A stretch of 64,000 bases of DNA from Halomicrobium salinisoli (GCF_020405185.1 NZ_CP084463.1:1922001-1986000), one strand, 5' to 3'; counted from the stretch's first letter, positions 35,469 through 44,657 are shown. Notes: generated from the sequence alone by a model not told the origin. Numbers and translations are program-made.

Positions 35469-36455
35469 ATGACCGACACCACTATCAGACGGTACACGAG
35501 CGAGAGCGAGCGCGAGCGCACCGAGGAGACCGAGGACGAGCAGGAGCAGGAGGAGGAGCTGGTCTGTCCGGAGTGTGGTGGCGACCTGGTCTCCGACGAG
35601 GAACGCGGCGAGACGGTCTGCGAGGAGTGCGGTCTCGTCGTCGAGGAGGACGAGATCGACCCCGGTCCGGAGTGGCGTGCGTTCGACTCCAAGGAGAAAG
35701 ACGAGAAGTCCCGCGTCGGCGCGCCGACGACCAACATGATGCACGACAAGGGGCTGTCGACGAACATCGGCTGGCAGGACAAGGACGCCTACGGTAACTC
35801 CCTGTCCTCGCGCCAGCGCGAGAAGATGCAGCGCCTCCGAACGTGGAACGAACGGTTCCGCACCCGCGACTCCAAGGAGCGCAACCTCAAGCAGGCACTG
35901 GGCGAGATCGATCGGATGGCCTCCGCGCTCGGGCTGCCCGAGAACGTCCGCGAGACCGCGTCGGTCATCTACCGCCGCGCGCTGGACGAGGACCTGCTGC
36001 CCGGCCGCTCGATCGAGGGGGTCGCGACGGCCTCGCTGTACGCCGCCGCGCGACAGGCCGGCACGCCCCGGTCGCTCGACGAACTCACCGCCGTCTCCCG
36101 AGTCGACAAGGACGAAATCGCTCGCACCTACCGCTACGTCGTCCGCGAACTCGGGCTGGAGATCCAGCCGGCCGACCCCGAGAGCTACGTCCCGCGGTTC
36201 TCCTCCGACCTGGAGCTGTCCGACGAGGTCGAGCGCCGCGCCCGACAGCTCCTCCAGAACGCCAAGGAGCAGGGCGTCCACTCCGGCAAGTCGCCCGTCG
36301 GCCTCGCCGCGGCCGCCGTCTACGCGGCCTCGCTGCTGACCAACGAGAAGGTCACCCAGAGCGAGGTCTCGGAGGTCGCCAACATCTCCGAGGTCACCAT
36401 CCGCAACCGCTACCACGAGCTGCTGGAGGCCGAAGAGGACATCCAGAGCATCTGA
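35469..36455 (+). CDS. tfb: Transcription initiation factor B (TFB)
   Basis: 328 residues. The zinc ribbon CPECGGDLVSDEERGETVCEECG covers residues 35-57, in two Cys pairs, then the B-finger/linker PEWRAFDSKEKDEKSRVGAP and two cyclin repeats (about 125-215 and 220-315, EGVATASLYAAARQAG and KSPVGLAAAAVYAASLL). TFB recruits RNA polymerase to TBP-bound promoters. Haloarchaea usually have several TFBs; which one this is cannot be told. Confidence 0.96.
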   Translation: MTDTTIRRYTSESERERTEETEDEQEQEEELVCPECGGDLVSDEERGETVCEECGLVVEEDEIDPGPEWRAFDSKEKDEKSRVGAPTTNMMHDKGLSTNIGWQDKDAYGNSLSSRQREKMQRLRTWNERFRTRDSKERNLKQALGEIDRMASALGLPENVRETASVIYRRALDEDLLPGRSIEGVATASLYAAARQAGTPRSLDELTAVSRVDKDEIARTYRYVVRELGLEIQPADPESYVPRFSSDLELSDEVERRARQLLQNAKEQGVHSGKSPVGLAAAAVYAASLLTNEKVTQSEVSEVANISEVTIRNRYHELLEAEEDIQSI

Positions 36456-36493
36456 TCGCAAGGCAGTAGGCGACGGCCGAACAGCGGGGGCAC

Positions 36494-36967
36494 ATGGAGA
36501 CCACCCGTCACTTTACTGCGACCACGTACGTCGTCCACGAGGGAGCCGTCGCTCTCCACGAACACGACGGCGTCGGCACCTGGCTGCCGCCCGGCGGCCA
36601 CGTCGACCGCGACGAACTCCCCCACGAGACGGCGGTCCGCGAGGTCCGCGAGGAGCTGGGTATCGACGTGGAGCTCGTCGCCGAGGTCGGCGACGTGGAG
36701 GGCGACACCGTCGAGCCGCTGCCCCAGCCCCGGCACTTCCAGCTCGCCGACGTCAACGTCACCGAGCAGGGCGTGGGCCACCAGCACGTCGACATGGTCT
36801 ACTACGCCCGCGCTCCCCACCGCGAGGTCGACCCCGCCGACGGCGAGCAGCCCGCCGAGGCCTGGACGTGGTTCGACGGCGAGGACCTGGCGACCGACGA
36901 CCGCCTCGACGCGGACGTCGTCGCCATCGGGCGCCGGGCCATCGACGCCGTGTCGGACCGCCGGTGA
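36494..36967 (+). CDS. NUDIX hydrolase
   Basis: 157 residues. The Nudix box GGHVDRDELPHETAVREVRE continuing ELGI (residues 35-58) has all Gx5Ex7REUxEExGU positions. A substrate-side segment with LPQPRHFQLADVNVTEQGVG suggests a nucleotide or ADP-sugar substrate, unspecified. It hydrolyses nucleoside diphosphate-X compounds. 39 bases after the tfb stop on the same strand. Confidence 0.9.
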   Translation: METTRHFTATTYVVHEGAVALHEHDGVGTWLPPGGHVDRDELPHETAVREVREELGIDVELVAEVGDVEGDTVEPLPQPRHFQLADVNVTEQGVGHQHVDMVYYARAPHREVDPADGEQPAEAWTWFDGEDLATDDRLDADVVAIGRRAIDAVSDRR

Positions 36968-37036
36968 CCGTCCGGGAGGCACCGCGGGTCTCGACGGGGC
37001 CACGGTTGTATACCGCCGGGGCGCGTATCGCGACTC

Positions 37037-37246
37037 ATGGACCGACGCTGCCCGGACTGCGACGTCCACATGGAGGACGTGAAGCTCCGAACGTACGACG
37101 CGAACCCGCTCGCCGTGACGACCGACGAGCCCCGCGAGGGGATCCTCGGCAAGCTCGGAGTGCACGAGCGCCTCGACGTGCAGGCGCTGATGTGTCCGAA
37201 GTGCGGACTGGTGCGGACCTACGCCGACCTGGGCGACCTCGATTGA
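37037..37246 (+). CDS. Small zinc-ribbon protein
   Basis: 69 residues with two Cys pairs, RRCPDCDVHM at residues 3-12 and LMCPKCGLVRTY at 51-62, a likely zinc ribbon across the two ends. Family not recognised beyond haloarchaeal conserved small zinc proteins. Could bind nucleic acid or a protein partner; no claim. About 70 bases after the Nudix gene. Confidence 0.75.
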   Translation: MDRRCPDCDVHMEDVKLRTYDANPLAVTTDEPREGILGKLGVHERLDVQALMCPKCGLVRTYADLGDLD

Positions 37247-37286
37247 CAGCGGTTCCGGAACCCCGGGCGCTCGCGCCGGCGCCCGC

Positions 37287-38393
37287 TCACTCGTCGACCA
37301 GCGATTCGACGTACTTCGTGACGTGGTCGTCCATCCGGCGCTTGTAGCCGGCCTGTCGGGCCAGCCGGTCCAGTTCCCGGGCGGCCAGGCTCCCGTACTG
37401 TGCGGCCTTCTTGTCCCGGTCGACGATTCCGTCGGGGAGCCACTCGGCCGCGGCCCGCCGGAGCGCCCACTTGCGCTCGTCGCCGCGGACGAGCTGTGAG
37501 CCCGACAGTTCCAGCGCCGCCGCGACGACGCGGTCGGAAAGCAGCGGCGTCACCGGCTCGACGCCCGCGGCGCGAAGCGCGAGGACGTCCCGTTCGAGCT
37601 GGTCGGGCAGGGAAGCGAGGACCTCCCGGCGCGCTCCCCGGACCGTGTCCGCGTCGACCCGGGGGTCGTCGGGCGCCTTCGCCACCTTGGCGTAGCCGCC
37701 GAACAGCTCGTCTGCGCCCTGCCCCAGAACGAGCCGGTCGTGTCCGTCCGCTGCGACGCGCTCGGCGGTCAGGTAGAGGGGCAGCGCGATCTGGACGTCC
37801 ATGGCGTTCGTCCGGCCGGTCGCGGCGACGATCTCGGGCACCGCTCGCTCGATGTCGTCGTGGGTCAACTCGACGACCGTCAGGTCCCGATCCAGCAGGG
37901 CCGCCGCCGACCGGGCCGCCTCCACGTCGTGGCTGTCCGGGAAGCCCGCGACGTACAGCGGCGCGTCCAGCCGGGCGGCCAGCAGCGCCGAGTCGACGCC
38001 GCCCGAGAATGCGACGGCCGTCGACGCGTCGCCGTCGTCCGCGCCCGAGATGGCCTCGATGGCGGCGTCCAGCGCGTCCCGGACGGCCGCGACGGCGCGC
38101 TCGTCGTCCTCGGTCGGCTCCGGGTCGGGCAGCGACCAGAGCCGCTCGGCGCCGTCGCCCGTGACGCGGTGGCCCGCGGGGACCGGTTCGGGATCCGAGA
38201 GTACCGAGCGGTCGTGGCTCCACGCGCCGTCGGCGGTGGGATCGGACGCACTCCGATCGTAGAACAGCGGTTCCCGCCCGAGGACGTCCCGGACGAGCGC
38301 GCCGTCGAGCGGGCCGGCGAAGCCCCGCGCCCCCGGGAGCGAATCGCCGCCGTCGACGGCGCGCCTGACCGAATCGGGATCGGTCCCTCGCAT
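37287..38393 (-). CDS. Asparagine-synthase-like protein (ATP-PPase domain)
   Basis: 368 residues. It has a reduced glutaminase-like front without the catalytic N-terminal Cys, and then the synthetase domain with PP-loop VAFSGGVDSALLAARL near residue 131 and LVLGQGADELFGGYAKVA near 218. It therefore likely adenylates a carboxylate and takes free ammonia or acts on another substrate. Haloarchaea often encode such a protein as an asparagine synthase relative. Start overlaps the stop of the PHP gene (ATGA). Confidence 0.85.
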   Translation of the reverse strand: MRGTDPDSVRRAVDGGDSLPGARGFAGPLDGALVRDVLGREPLFYDRSASDPTADGAWSHDRSVLSDPEPVPAGHRVTGDGAERLWSLPDPEPTEDDERAVAAVRDALDAAIEAISGADDGDASTAVAFSGGVDSALLAARLDAPLYVAGFPDSHDVEAARSAAALLDRDLTVVELTHDDIERAVPEIVAATGRTNAMDVQIALPLYLTAERVAADGHDRLVLGQGADELFGGYAKVAKAPDDPRVDADTVRGARREVLASLPDQLERDVLALRAAGVEPVTPLLSDRVVAAALELSGSQLVRGDERKWALRRAAAEWLPDGIVDRDKKAAQYGSLAARELDRLARQAGYKRRMDDHVTKYVESLVDE

Positions 38394-39079
38394 CAGTCGA
38401 TGAGGTTCGCGATGCGGTTCTTGACGCGGCGCTTGGCACCGCCGGCGGCCTGCCGGAAGCTGATCCGCCAGGGCGTGCGCTTGCCCTCGACGGTCGTCCG
38501 GCCGTCGACGATAGCGTCGAGGATGCCCTCGACGGTCCGGTCGGCGCCGTCGATGCGCGTGACCGCCTGGCCGACCATCTCGCCGACGTGGGCGTCGCTG
38601 CCGGCGGTCATGGACATCCCGCGGCGGCGGGCCAGGCGCTCGGCCTGGCGGTTCGCCCGGCCGGTCAGCAGCCGGGAGTTGTACACCTCGACGGCGTCGG
38701 CCGCGGTGAGGGCGTCCGTCGTGACGTTCGCGAGGACGCCGCTCCGGGACTCCTGGAAGGGGTGGGGGACGACGGCGATGCCCCCCAGGTCGTGGATCCG
38801 GTCGAGCGTCTCCTCGAAGGGCAGGCCGGCCGGGACGGCCTCCTCGACGCCGAGCGCGAGGACGTGCCCCGCGCGGCTGGTCACCTCCATCCCGGGGATC
38901 CCGACGAGCCCGTAGTCTGGCGCCAGTTCGGCGGCCCGCAGGCTGGCGTCGATCTCGTCGTGGTCGGTGACCGCCAGCGCGTCGAGCCCGACGGCCGCCG
39001 CCTGCTCGAGCAGGAGTTCGACGGGGTCCCGGCCGTCGTAGGACAGTTCCGAGTGGGCGTGGAGCTCGACCGACAGCAC
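38393..39079 (-). CDS. PHP domain phosphoesterase
   Basis: 228 residues starting with GTG (VLSVELHAHSELSYDG). HAHSELS near residue 7, LAVTDHDEI near 38, VVPHPF near 105 and TAGSDAHVGE near 164 are the PHP metal motifs of polymerase-associated and RNase-AM-like phosphoesterases. RNase AM/YciV (3',5'-nucleotide phosphatase) is a fair guess. Upstream frame has no better start. Operon with the asparagine-synthase-like gene. Confidence 0.85.
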   Translation of the reverse strand: MLSVELHAHSELSYDGRDPVELLLEQAAAVGLDALAVTDHDEIDASLRAAELAPDYGLVGIPGMEVTSRAGHVLALGVEEAVPAGLPFEETLDRIHDLGGIAVVPHPFQESRSGVLANVTTDALTAADAVEVYNSRLLTGRANRQAERLARRRGMSMTAGSDAHVGEMVGQAVTRIDGADRTVEGILDAIVDGRTTVEGKRTPWRISFRQAAGGAKRRVKNRIANLID

Positions 39080-39314
39080 GGGACCCCGTTTGCAGTCGGA
39101 TGGCAAAAGCGACTCGGTACGCGCCGAATCGGCCGGATCGGCGCCCTGACGGCGCGCGGACGGCGTCGTCCGCGTGCGAGCGGTCGCGTCGCCGGCGGGT
39201 TCGTGCCGACGAAGCGAAACGAAAAAGGGAGAGAAGCGGAATCCATCCGATAGCTCTCGCCGCGCGGCAGTCCGCATCGCTCGCAGACCGACTCCAGCGA
39301 CGCCCTCGCTTCGC

Positions 39315-40898
39315 ATGAACGTCGAAGACAGACGCGACATCTCACGGGAGTACTTCACCAAGGAACGACTGGCCGAGCACCACTTCCGCTCGTTCAACAA
39401 CTTCCTCGAGCGGGGGATGCAGGAGGTCGTCGACGAGAAGGAGACGATCGAGACGGACATCGGCGACAAGGAGGGGCAGGAGCCCGTCTTCGTCGAACTC
39501 GGCGACGTGCGCGTGCTGACCCCGCGCGTCCGCGAGGCCGACGGCAGCGAGGAGCTGCTCTATCCCCAGGAGGCCCGCCTGCGGAACCTCACCTACGCCG
39601 CGCCCGTCTTCATGGAGATGGCCATCGTCCGCGGCGGCGAGGAGGAGGAAGAGCGGGTGGTCGACCGCCACGAGGCCAAGGTCGGCCGGCTGCCGGTCAT
39701 GGTCGGCTCGGCCAGCTGCAACCTCACCGACGAGCGCGGGGCGTGGCTCGACGACGACGAGCTGATCGACCTCGGCGAGGACCCCGCCGACCCCGGCGGC
39801 TACTTCATCGTCAACGGCTCCGAGCGGATGCTGATGACCAGCGAGGACCTCGCGCCCAACAAGGTCCTCACCGAGCACGACACCAAGTACGGCGACGAGA
39901 TCCAGCGGGCCAAGACCTTCTCCCAGCGCCACGGCTACCGGGCGCTGGTCATGGTCGAGCGCGGCCGCGACCGCCTGCTGGAGGTCTCGTTCCCCGGCGT
40001 CTCCGGCGACGTGAACTTCGTGACCCTCGTGCGGGCGCTCGGTCTGGAGTCCGACGAGGAGATCGTCCACCGGGTCAGCGACGACCCCGAGATCGTGAAG
40101 TTCATGCTGGAGAACCTGGAGGCCGCCGACGTCCAGACCACCGAGGAGGCGATGGAGAAACTGGGCAAGCGCGTCGCCTCGGGCCAGGGCAAGAACTACC
40201 AGCTCCGCCGCGCGAACTACGTCATCGACCGCCACCTCCTGCCGCACCTCCACGAGGACGGCGTCGACGAGGAGGACGTCCGGATAAACAAGGCCTACTA
40301 CCTCTGCCGGATGGCCGAGGCCTGCTTCGAGCTCGCGCTCGACCGGCGCGAGTCCGACGACAAGGACCACTACGCCAACAAGCGTCTGAAGATCTCCGGG
40401 GAGCTGATGAAGGACCTCTTCCGGACGGCGCTGAACAAGCTCGGTCGCGACGTGAAGTACCAGCTCGAACGCGCTAACATGCGCGACCGCGACCTCTCGG
40501 TGTCGACCGTCGTGCGGTCGGACGTTCTCACGGAGCGCCTCGAACATCCCCTCGCCACGGGCAACTGGGTCGGCGGCCGCTCGGGCGTCTCCCAGCTCGT
40601 CGACCGGACCGACTACATGGCCGTCCTGTCGCACCTGCGACGGCTGCGCTCGCCGCTGTCGCGCAGCCAGCCCCACTTCGAGGCCCGCGACCTCCACGCC
40701 ACCCAGTGGGGGCGTATCTGCCCCTCCGAGACGCCGGAGGGCCCCAACTGCGGCCTCGTCAAGAACTTCGCGCAGGCCATCGAGATCAGCCAGGACGTCG
40801 AGGACGAGCGCGAGGTCAAGCGCACCCTCGCCGACATGGGCGTCGAGGGGATTCCGGGGATCGATACGGGAGCGCAGGGGGCTCCCGCCGACGACTAG
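39315..40898 (+). CDS. rpoB2: DNA-directed RNA polymerase subunit B''
   Basis: 527 residues, full length for haloarchaeal B'' (N-terminal half of bacterial beta). Visible landmarks are DRRDISREYFTKERLAEHHF at the start, GGYFIVNGSERMLMTSEDLA near 163 and GRSGVSQLVDRTDYM (from about residue 418) leading to ATQWGRICPSETPEGPNCGL near 462 at the fork region. It is part of the RNA polymerase core. Normally rpoB'' lies in rpoH-B''-B'-A'-A''; here neither rpoH precedes nor rpoB' follows, and a convergent unrelated gene is downstream. GSASCNLTDERGAWLDDDEL near 140 looks longer than usual for this loop. It may be a second copy or a relocated gene. Confidence 0.92.
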   Translation: MNVEDRRDISREYFTKERLAEHHFRSFNNFLERGMQEVVDEKETIETDIGDKEGQEPVFVELGDVRVLTPRVREADGSEELLYPQEARLRNLTYAAPVFMEMAIVRGGEEEEERVVDRHEAKVGRLPVMVGSASCNLTDERGAWLDDDELIDLGEDPADPGGYFIVNGSERMLMTSEDLAPNKVLTEHDTKYGDEIQRAKTFSQRHGYRALVMVERGRDRLLEVSFPGVSGDVNFVTLVRALGLESDEEIVHRVSDDPEIVKFMLENLEAADVQTTEEAMEKLGKRVASGQGKNYQLRRANYVIDRHLLPHLHEDGVDEEDVRINKAYYLCRMAEACFELALDRRESDDKDHYANKRLKISGELMKDLFRTALNKLGRDVKYQLERANMRDRDLSVSTVVRSDVLTERLEHPLATGNWVGGRSGVSQLVDRTDYMAVLSHLRRLRSPLSRSQPHFEARDLHATQWGRICPSETPEGPNCGLVKNFAQAIEISQDVEDEREVKRTLADMGVEGIPGIDTGAQGAPADD

Positions 40899-41046
40899 TC
40901 AGTGAGGCGTTTCATCGCCGAACCGTAGGCGTCGGCGGGATACGCCGACGACTGACCAACGAGCCGTTTTATCAGCGAGTCTCAGGCGGCGGCGGGACGA
41001 GCCGACGACTAGTCAGTGAGGCGTTTCATCGCCGAACCGTAGGCGG
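40887..41046. repeat. 57-base tandem repeat, about 2.8 copies
   Basis: Units start at 40887, 40944 and 41001 with gccgacgact. Copies 1 and 3 agree over about 46 bases (agtcagtgaggcgtttcatc and on to aaccgtaggc). Copy 2 is diverged but aligned (gaccaacgagccgttttatc). Copy 1 begins inside the last four codons of rpoB'' and includes its TAG stop, so the gene end itself has been tandemly copied. Confidence 0.85.
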
Positions 41047-41057
41047 CCGGAGAGCGA

Positions 41058-41333
41058 TCAGTCGGACCGTCGGGGCCGCGTCTCGGGAACGGTCGGCGCC
41101 TGGTCGCTGGGCGGCATCGGCTTCCGGGCGGCGGTGGTGTCCTTGCCGAGCAGGCCGTTGACCATGCAGTACCCGGTGACGGTGTTGAACAGCAGACTGG
41201 CCGCACCCATACTCGCCAGTTCGGCGATCATCCGGTGGTTCGATCGGTTCGCGCGCCGGGCCAGCGCGAACAGTCCCAGGGCCATTCCGGCGCGCATCAG
41301 CCGCTGCTTTCCGCCGACGTTCTTCGCCTTCAT
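41058..41333 (-). CDS. DUF2892 (YgaP-like) membrane protein
   Basis: 91 residues. NVGGKQRLMRAGMALGLFAL then a second helix ELASMGAASLLFNTVTGYCM is the DUF2892 pair of membrane helices, with the conserved Cys after TG. The C-terminal 25 residues are polar and probably unstructured. Bacterial relatives join rhodanese domains; function here unknown. Convergent with rpoB''. Confidence 0.78.
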   Translation of the reverse strand: MKAKNVGGKQRLMRAGMALGLFALARRANRSNHRMIAELASMGAASLLFNTVTGYCMVNGLLGKDTTAARKPMPPSDQAPTVPETRPRRSD

Positions 41334-41426
41334 GTGGTCGCGTTCGACCGCCGGCGGCAAGTGTCCCGACCCGGGCAGGCGCAGGGGGTATAAATCGGCG
41401 GCGGAAAACGGCGGGCCGCGCCGTCC

Positions 41427-43712
41427 TCAGTCGTCGCTCAGGACGCCCTCGGCGACGGCCATGTCCTCGGGGCTGGGGTCGTCAGCCGTCCGCCGGAGGA
41501 CGAACCGCTTGCGGACCAGGTCGGCCGCGTACAGCACCGTGCCGAGGATCAGCAGGGTGTCCCCGGGCATCCGCGCCCAGAACAGGTCCTGGATGATCGG
41601 CTGGCTGTAGAACTCCAGGCTGCGGCCGAACGCGTAGTTCTGGGTGAACACGGCCTCCAGCTGGAGGAAGCCGACCGGCAGCAGGGAGACGAACACCATC
41701 AGCGCGAGGCCGACGTTCCACAGCCAGAACGCCCCGCGGAGCCAGGAGCCGTCCCAGCGGTCGGGATCGATCGACAGCTGGAGCATGTAGGTGACCATGC
41801 CCAGCGCCAGGAAGCCGAAGGCACCGAACATCGCGGCGTGGGCGTGGCCGACCGTCAGGTAGGTGCCGTGCTCGTAGTAGTTGATGATGGGCAGGTTGAT
41901 GAAGAACCCGAGCACGCCGGCCCCGACGAAGTTCCAGACGCCGGAGGCGACGATGAACATGAACGGCAGCTTGTAGGGGAAGTCCCCGGACTCCGTCATC
42001 GCGCTGTACTGGCCCAGCGCCTCGTAGAGGATGAAGACCAGCGGGATCAGCTCGAGCGTCGAGAAGACGCTGCCGATGGGGATCCACATGTCGGGCATGC
42101 CGATCCACCAGTAGTGGTGGGAGACGCCGATGACGCCGGTGCCCATCACCAGCAGCGCCTGTAGCATCACGGCCTTCTCCGCGCTGCGGCGCTTCAGCAG
42201 GTTCATCGACACCAGCGTCAGGCCGACGATGGCGACGATGAAGAATTCGAAGGCGCCCTCCACCCACATGTGGACGACCCACCACCGCCAGAACTCCGTG
42301 ACGGCGAGGTTGGTCTCGGGGGTGAACATGAACCCGGCGGTAAAGAGCAGGGCGATGGAGCCGCCCGCGTAGAGGATCATGTGCGCGAGGCCGTACGGCG
42401 GCTCGCGGTCGAGCAGCGGCTTCAGGCCGCGGATCGACAGGACGGCCCAGATCAGGAAGCCGGCGAGGATGCCGAACTGCCAGACCTTGCCGACCTCTAA
42501 GTACTCCAGGCCCTCGTTGCCGACGAGCCACCACAGCGCGCCGTCGAGGTAGCCCTGCGCGCCCAGCCAGATGCCGACCATGCCGCCGACGGTGACGAAG
42601 ACGAGCGCGCCCAGCAGGCCGTTGACGTAGGTCGACTGGCGCTTCGGCTCGTGGCCCGTCAAAAGCGGCGGGAGGAAGAGCCCGGCACCGAGCCACGTGG
42701 CGGCGATCCACAGCACGCCGAGGTCGATGTGCCAGGTCTTGGCGAGCGCGAAGGGCGCCCACTGGAGGACGTTGACGCCGATCAGCTCCTCCAGCCCGAA
42801 GAAGCTCGCCCGCTCGACGTAGTAGTGTGCCAGCAAGCCGCCCAGCAACACCTGCGCGAGGAACAGCCCGGCGGCGACGGGGATGAACCGCAGCGCCGCC
42901 CGCTGGCTGGGGAATATCTGGACGTCCTCGGGATCGGGGATCGAGACCCCCTCGCCGGAGGGCTCGGGGAGTTCGACGGACTTGTACAGCCAGACGCCGG
43001 CCCCGGCGCCCGCCACCAGTAGCACCATCGCGATGACGCTCCAAGTCATCGCGGCCGCGGTGGCGTCGTTACCCGCGGCGGGCTGGTAGGGCCAGTCGTT
43101 CGTGTAGGAGTGATCGCCCTCGGGGCGGTCGACGTGGGAGAACCACGCCGTCCACAGCGCGAAGTCGGCGAACTGCTGGGCCTCCGCCTCGGAGTCGATC
43201 ATGTCGACGGGGACGCCCCGCTCGGCGTCGCCCTCGTGGTAGCGCTCGACGTAGGTCTGGCGGACCTGCTCGTGGGCGTACGCCTCGGCGGCGGTGTACT
43301 CGACGGGCCCGCCGTCGTACTGGCGGTCGAGGTCGGACTGGACCGCGGTGTCGATCGCGGCCTGGCGCTCGGCCGACAGCGCGCCGTAGTCGCTCCCGTG
43401 GCGCTGCTCGGCGTAGTACGCCCGCATGTTCTCGACTTTCAGGTCGAGCGTGTCGGCGGTGTAGTCCTGGCCGAAGTACGCGCCGTTGCCCAGGATCGAC
43501 CCGTGGTTCATCAGCGCGTCCCGCTGGAACGATTCCTTCCCGGTCTGGACGTCGGCGCCGGTGGCGATCGTCTCGCCGTCCGGCCCGACGATCCGCTCGG
43601 GGATCGGCGGTGCCTCCTCGTAGGCCAGCCAGGCGCCCGCGCCCATGACGACCAGGTTCACGACGAACACGGCCGCGAGCGCCTTGGCGATGGTGGCGCG
43701 TTGCAGTTCCAT
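41427..43712 (-). CDS. norB: Nitric oxide reductase, quinol-dependent (qNOR) large subunit
   Basis: 761 residues, about 14 membrane helices. The hydrophilic N-terminal domain (residues ~35-220, GKESFQRDALMNHGSILGNG) marks the fused quinol type. Heme-copper motifs are present: VHMWVEGAFEFFIVAIVGLT with His and Glu ligands near 485 and HAHAAMFGAFGFLALG near 626. It reduces two NO to N2O with quinol electrons. Divergent from an HTH gene, with a shared CGAA-N4-TTCG palindrome between them; a TATA-like gttatgg lies about 30 bases before the ATG. Confidence 0.96.
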   Translation of the reverse strand: MELQRATIAKALAAVFVVNLVVMGAGAWLAYEEAPPIPERIVGPDGETIATGADVQTGKESFQRDALMNHGSILGNGAYFGQDYTADTLDLKVENMRAYYAEQRHGSDYGALSAERQAAIDTAVQSDLDRQYDGGPVEYTAAEAYAHEQVRQTYVERYHEGDAERGVPVDMIDSEAEAQQFADFALWTAWFSHVDRPEGDHSYTNDWPYQPAAGNDATAAAMTWSVIAMVLLVAGAGAGVWLYKSVELPEPSGEGVSIPDPEDVQIFPSQRAALRFIPVAAGLFLAQVLLGGLLAHYYVERASFFGLEELIGVNVLQWAPFALAKTWHIDLGVLWIAATWLGAGLFLPPLLTGHEPKRQSTYVNGLLGALVFVTVGGMVGIWLGAQGYLDGALWWLVGNEGLEYLEVGKVWQFGILAGFLIWAVLSIRGLKPLLDREPPYGLAHMILYAGGSIALLFTAGFMFTPETNLAVTEFWRWWVVHMWVEGAFEFFIVAIVGLTLVSMNLLKRRSAEKAVMLQALLVMGTGVIGVSHHYWWIGMPDMWIPIGSVFSTLELIPLVFILYEALGQYSAMTESGDFPYKLPFMFIVASGVWNFVGAGVLGFFINLPIINYYEHGTYLTVGHAHAAMFGAFGFLALGMVTYMLQLSIDPDRWDGSWLRGAFWLWNVGLALMVFVSLLPVGFLQLEAVFTQNYAFGRSLEFYSQPIIQDLFWARMPGDTLLILGTVLYAADLVRKRFVLRRTADDPSPEDMAVAEGVLSDD

Positions 43713-43779
43713 GACAGTCGGACCTACGACGAACTCCCATAACGCTCCCCCGCGAATTCCCGGACGGCGGCAATCGAAA

Positions 43780-43791
43780 CGAACACGTTCG
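43780..43791. promoter_or_regulatory. CGAA-N4-TTCG operator between norB and the HTH gene
   Basis: cgaacacgttcg lies 68 bases before the norB start and 70 before the HTH start. TATA-like gttatgg/gttatgtt flank it on both sides. The pattern fits the site described for NarO, the haloarchaeal regulator of anaerobic respiration. Confidence 0.6.
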
Positions 43792-43860
43792 GCTGCGCCG
43801 GTATCGACGAGTGCGTGTCGGTGACGTTATGTTCGTCGGGTAGTGAGCATCTTCCCACGG

Positions 43861-44238
43861 ATGGTGCGGGACCCGTTCGCCGACGACGACTCGCCGGCGC
43901 TCGAGGACGTCCTCGACGCGCTCGACGACGATGACTGTCGGGCGATTGTCAGCGTCCTCGACGAGCCGATGACGGCCAGTGAGATCTCCGACGAGAGCGG
44001 CGTCCCGCTGTCGACGACGTACCGGAAGCTCGAACAGCTGACGGAGGCGTCGCTCCTCTACGAGGGCGTCGAGCTGCGGCCCGACGGGCAGCACGCCAGC
44101 CGGTACGCCATCAGCTTCGAGGACGTCGTCATCTCGCTCGACGACGAGCGCGCGTTCGAGGTCGAGATCTCTCGGCGGCCGCGGACCCCGGACGAGCGCC
44201 TCGAGAACCTCTGGTCGGAGGTGCGCAAAGAGACATGA
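43861..44238 (+). CDS. Winged-HTH regulator beside norB
   Basis: 125 residues from ATG 43861; GTG 43843 would add six residues and overlap the TATA-TSS area. The ArsR-type helix-turn-helix is DDDDCRAIVSVLDEPMTASE then SGVPLSTTYRKLEQLTEASL (residues 22-68). The rest (ASRYAISFEDVVISLDDERA) is a beta-wing and dimer helix. No Cys or metal site is seen. Divergent from norB and overlapping the next gene by ATGA, it likely controls norB or its own operon. Confidence 0.85.
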   Translation: MVRDPFADDDSPALEDVLDALDDDDCRAIVSVLDEPMTASEISDESGVPLSTTYRKLEQLTEASLLYEGVELRPDGQHASRYAISFEDVVISLDDERAFEVEISRRPRTPDERLENLWSEVRKET

Positions 44239-44537
44239 GCCCACACATACCCAGTTCACAGGTCGGCATCGTCGTCACCAAGACGCTCACGCTCATCCTC
44301 GGTGGCCTGATCACCTACTACTCCTACCGGGCCTACTCCCGGACGAAGGCTCCCGAGTTACGGGCGTTGACCTGGGGGTTCGGCATCATGACCTTCGGCG
44401 CGTTACTGGCGGGATTGATCGACATCGGAGTGTCGGCCTATCTCAGCCGGAACCTCCTGCCGGTGAGCGTCTTCGCCCAGAGCGTCCTGACGACGATCGC
44501 CTTCGCCGTCATCCTCTACTCGCTGTACGTTGAGTGA
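44235..44537 (+). CDS. Small membrane protein (DUF7521-like)
   Basis: 100 residues with three membrane helices (GIVVTKTLTLILGGLITYYS, LTWGFGIMTFGALLAGLIDI, FAQSVLTTIAFAVILYSLYV). Short loops and YRAYSRTKAPELRAL between helices 1 and 2. This small family is common next to HTH regulators in haloarchaea. Start overlaps the HTH gene's stop, so the pair is one operon; it may sense at the membrane for the regulator, an inference. Confidence 0.82.
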   Translation: MSPHIPSSQVGIVVTKTLTLILGGLITYYSYRAYSRTKAPELRALTWGFGIMTFGALLAGLIDIGVSAYLSRNLLPVSVFAQSVLTTIAFAVILYSLYVE

Positions 44538-44645
44538 AGGCGAGCGCCTCGAACTGCGGTGAGCGTCCGCGAAGGCTCTTCTCCGGCTAGTCTCCCGCCG
44601 CCCGAATCCCGCGCTGCTCACGGTCGACGACTGATCTGGCAGTGC

Positions 44646-44657
44646 CGAACTAGTTCG
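44646..44657. promoter_or_regulatory. CGAA-N4-TTCG palindrome before the 102-residue gene
   Basis: cgaactagttcg is a perfect 12-base palindrome ending 38 bases before ATG 44696, the best of the three such sites in this island. Confidence 0.55.

Noticed and set aside
40887..41046. CRISPR array at the 57-base repeats
   Set aside because: Units abut without unique spacers, one copy is diverged, and no cas gene is near.
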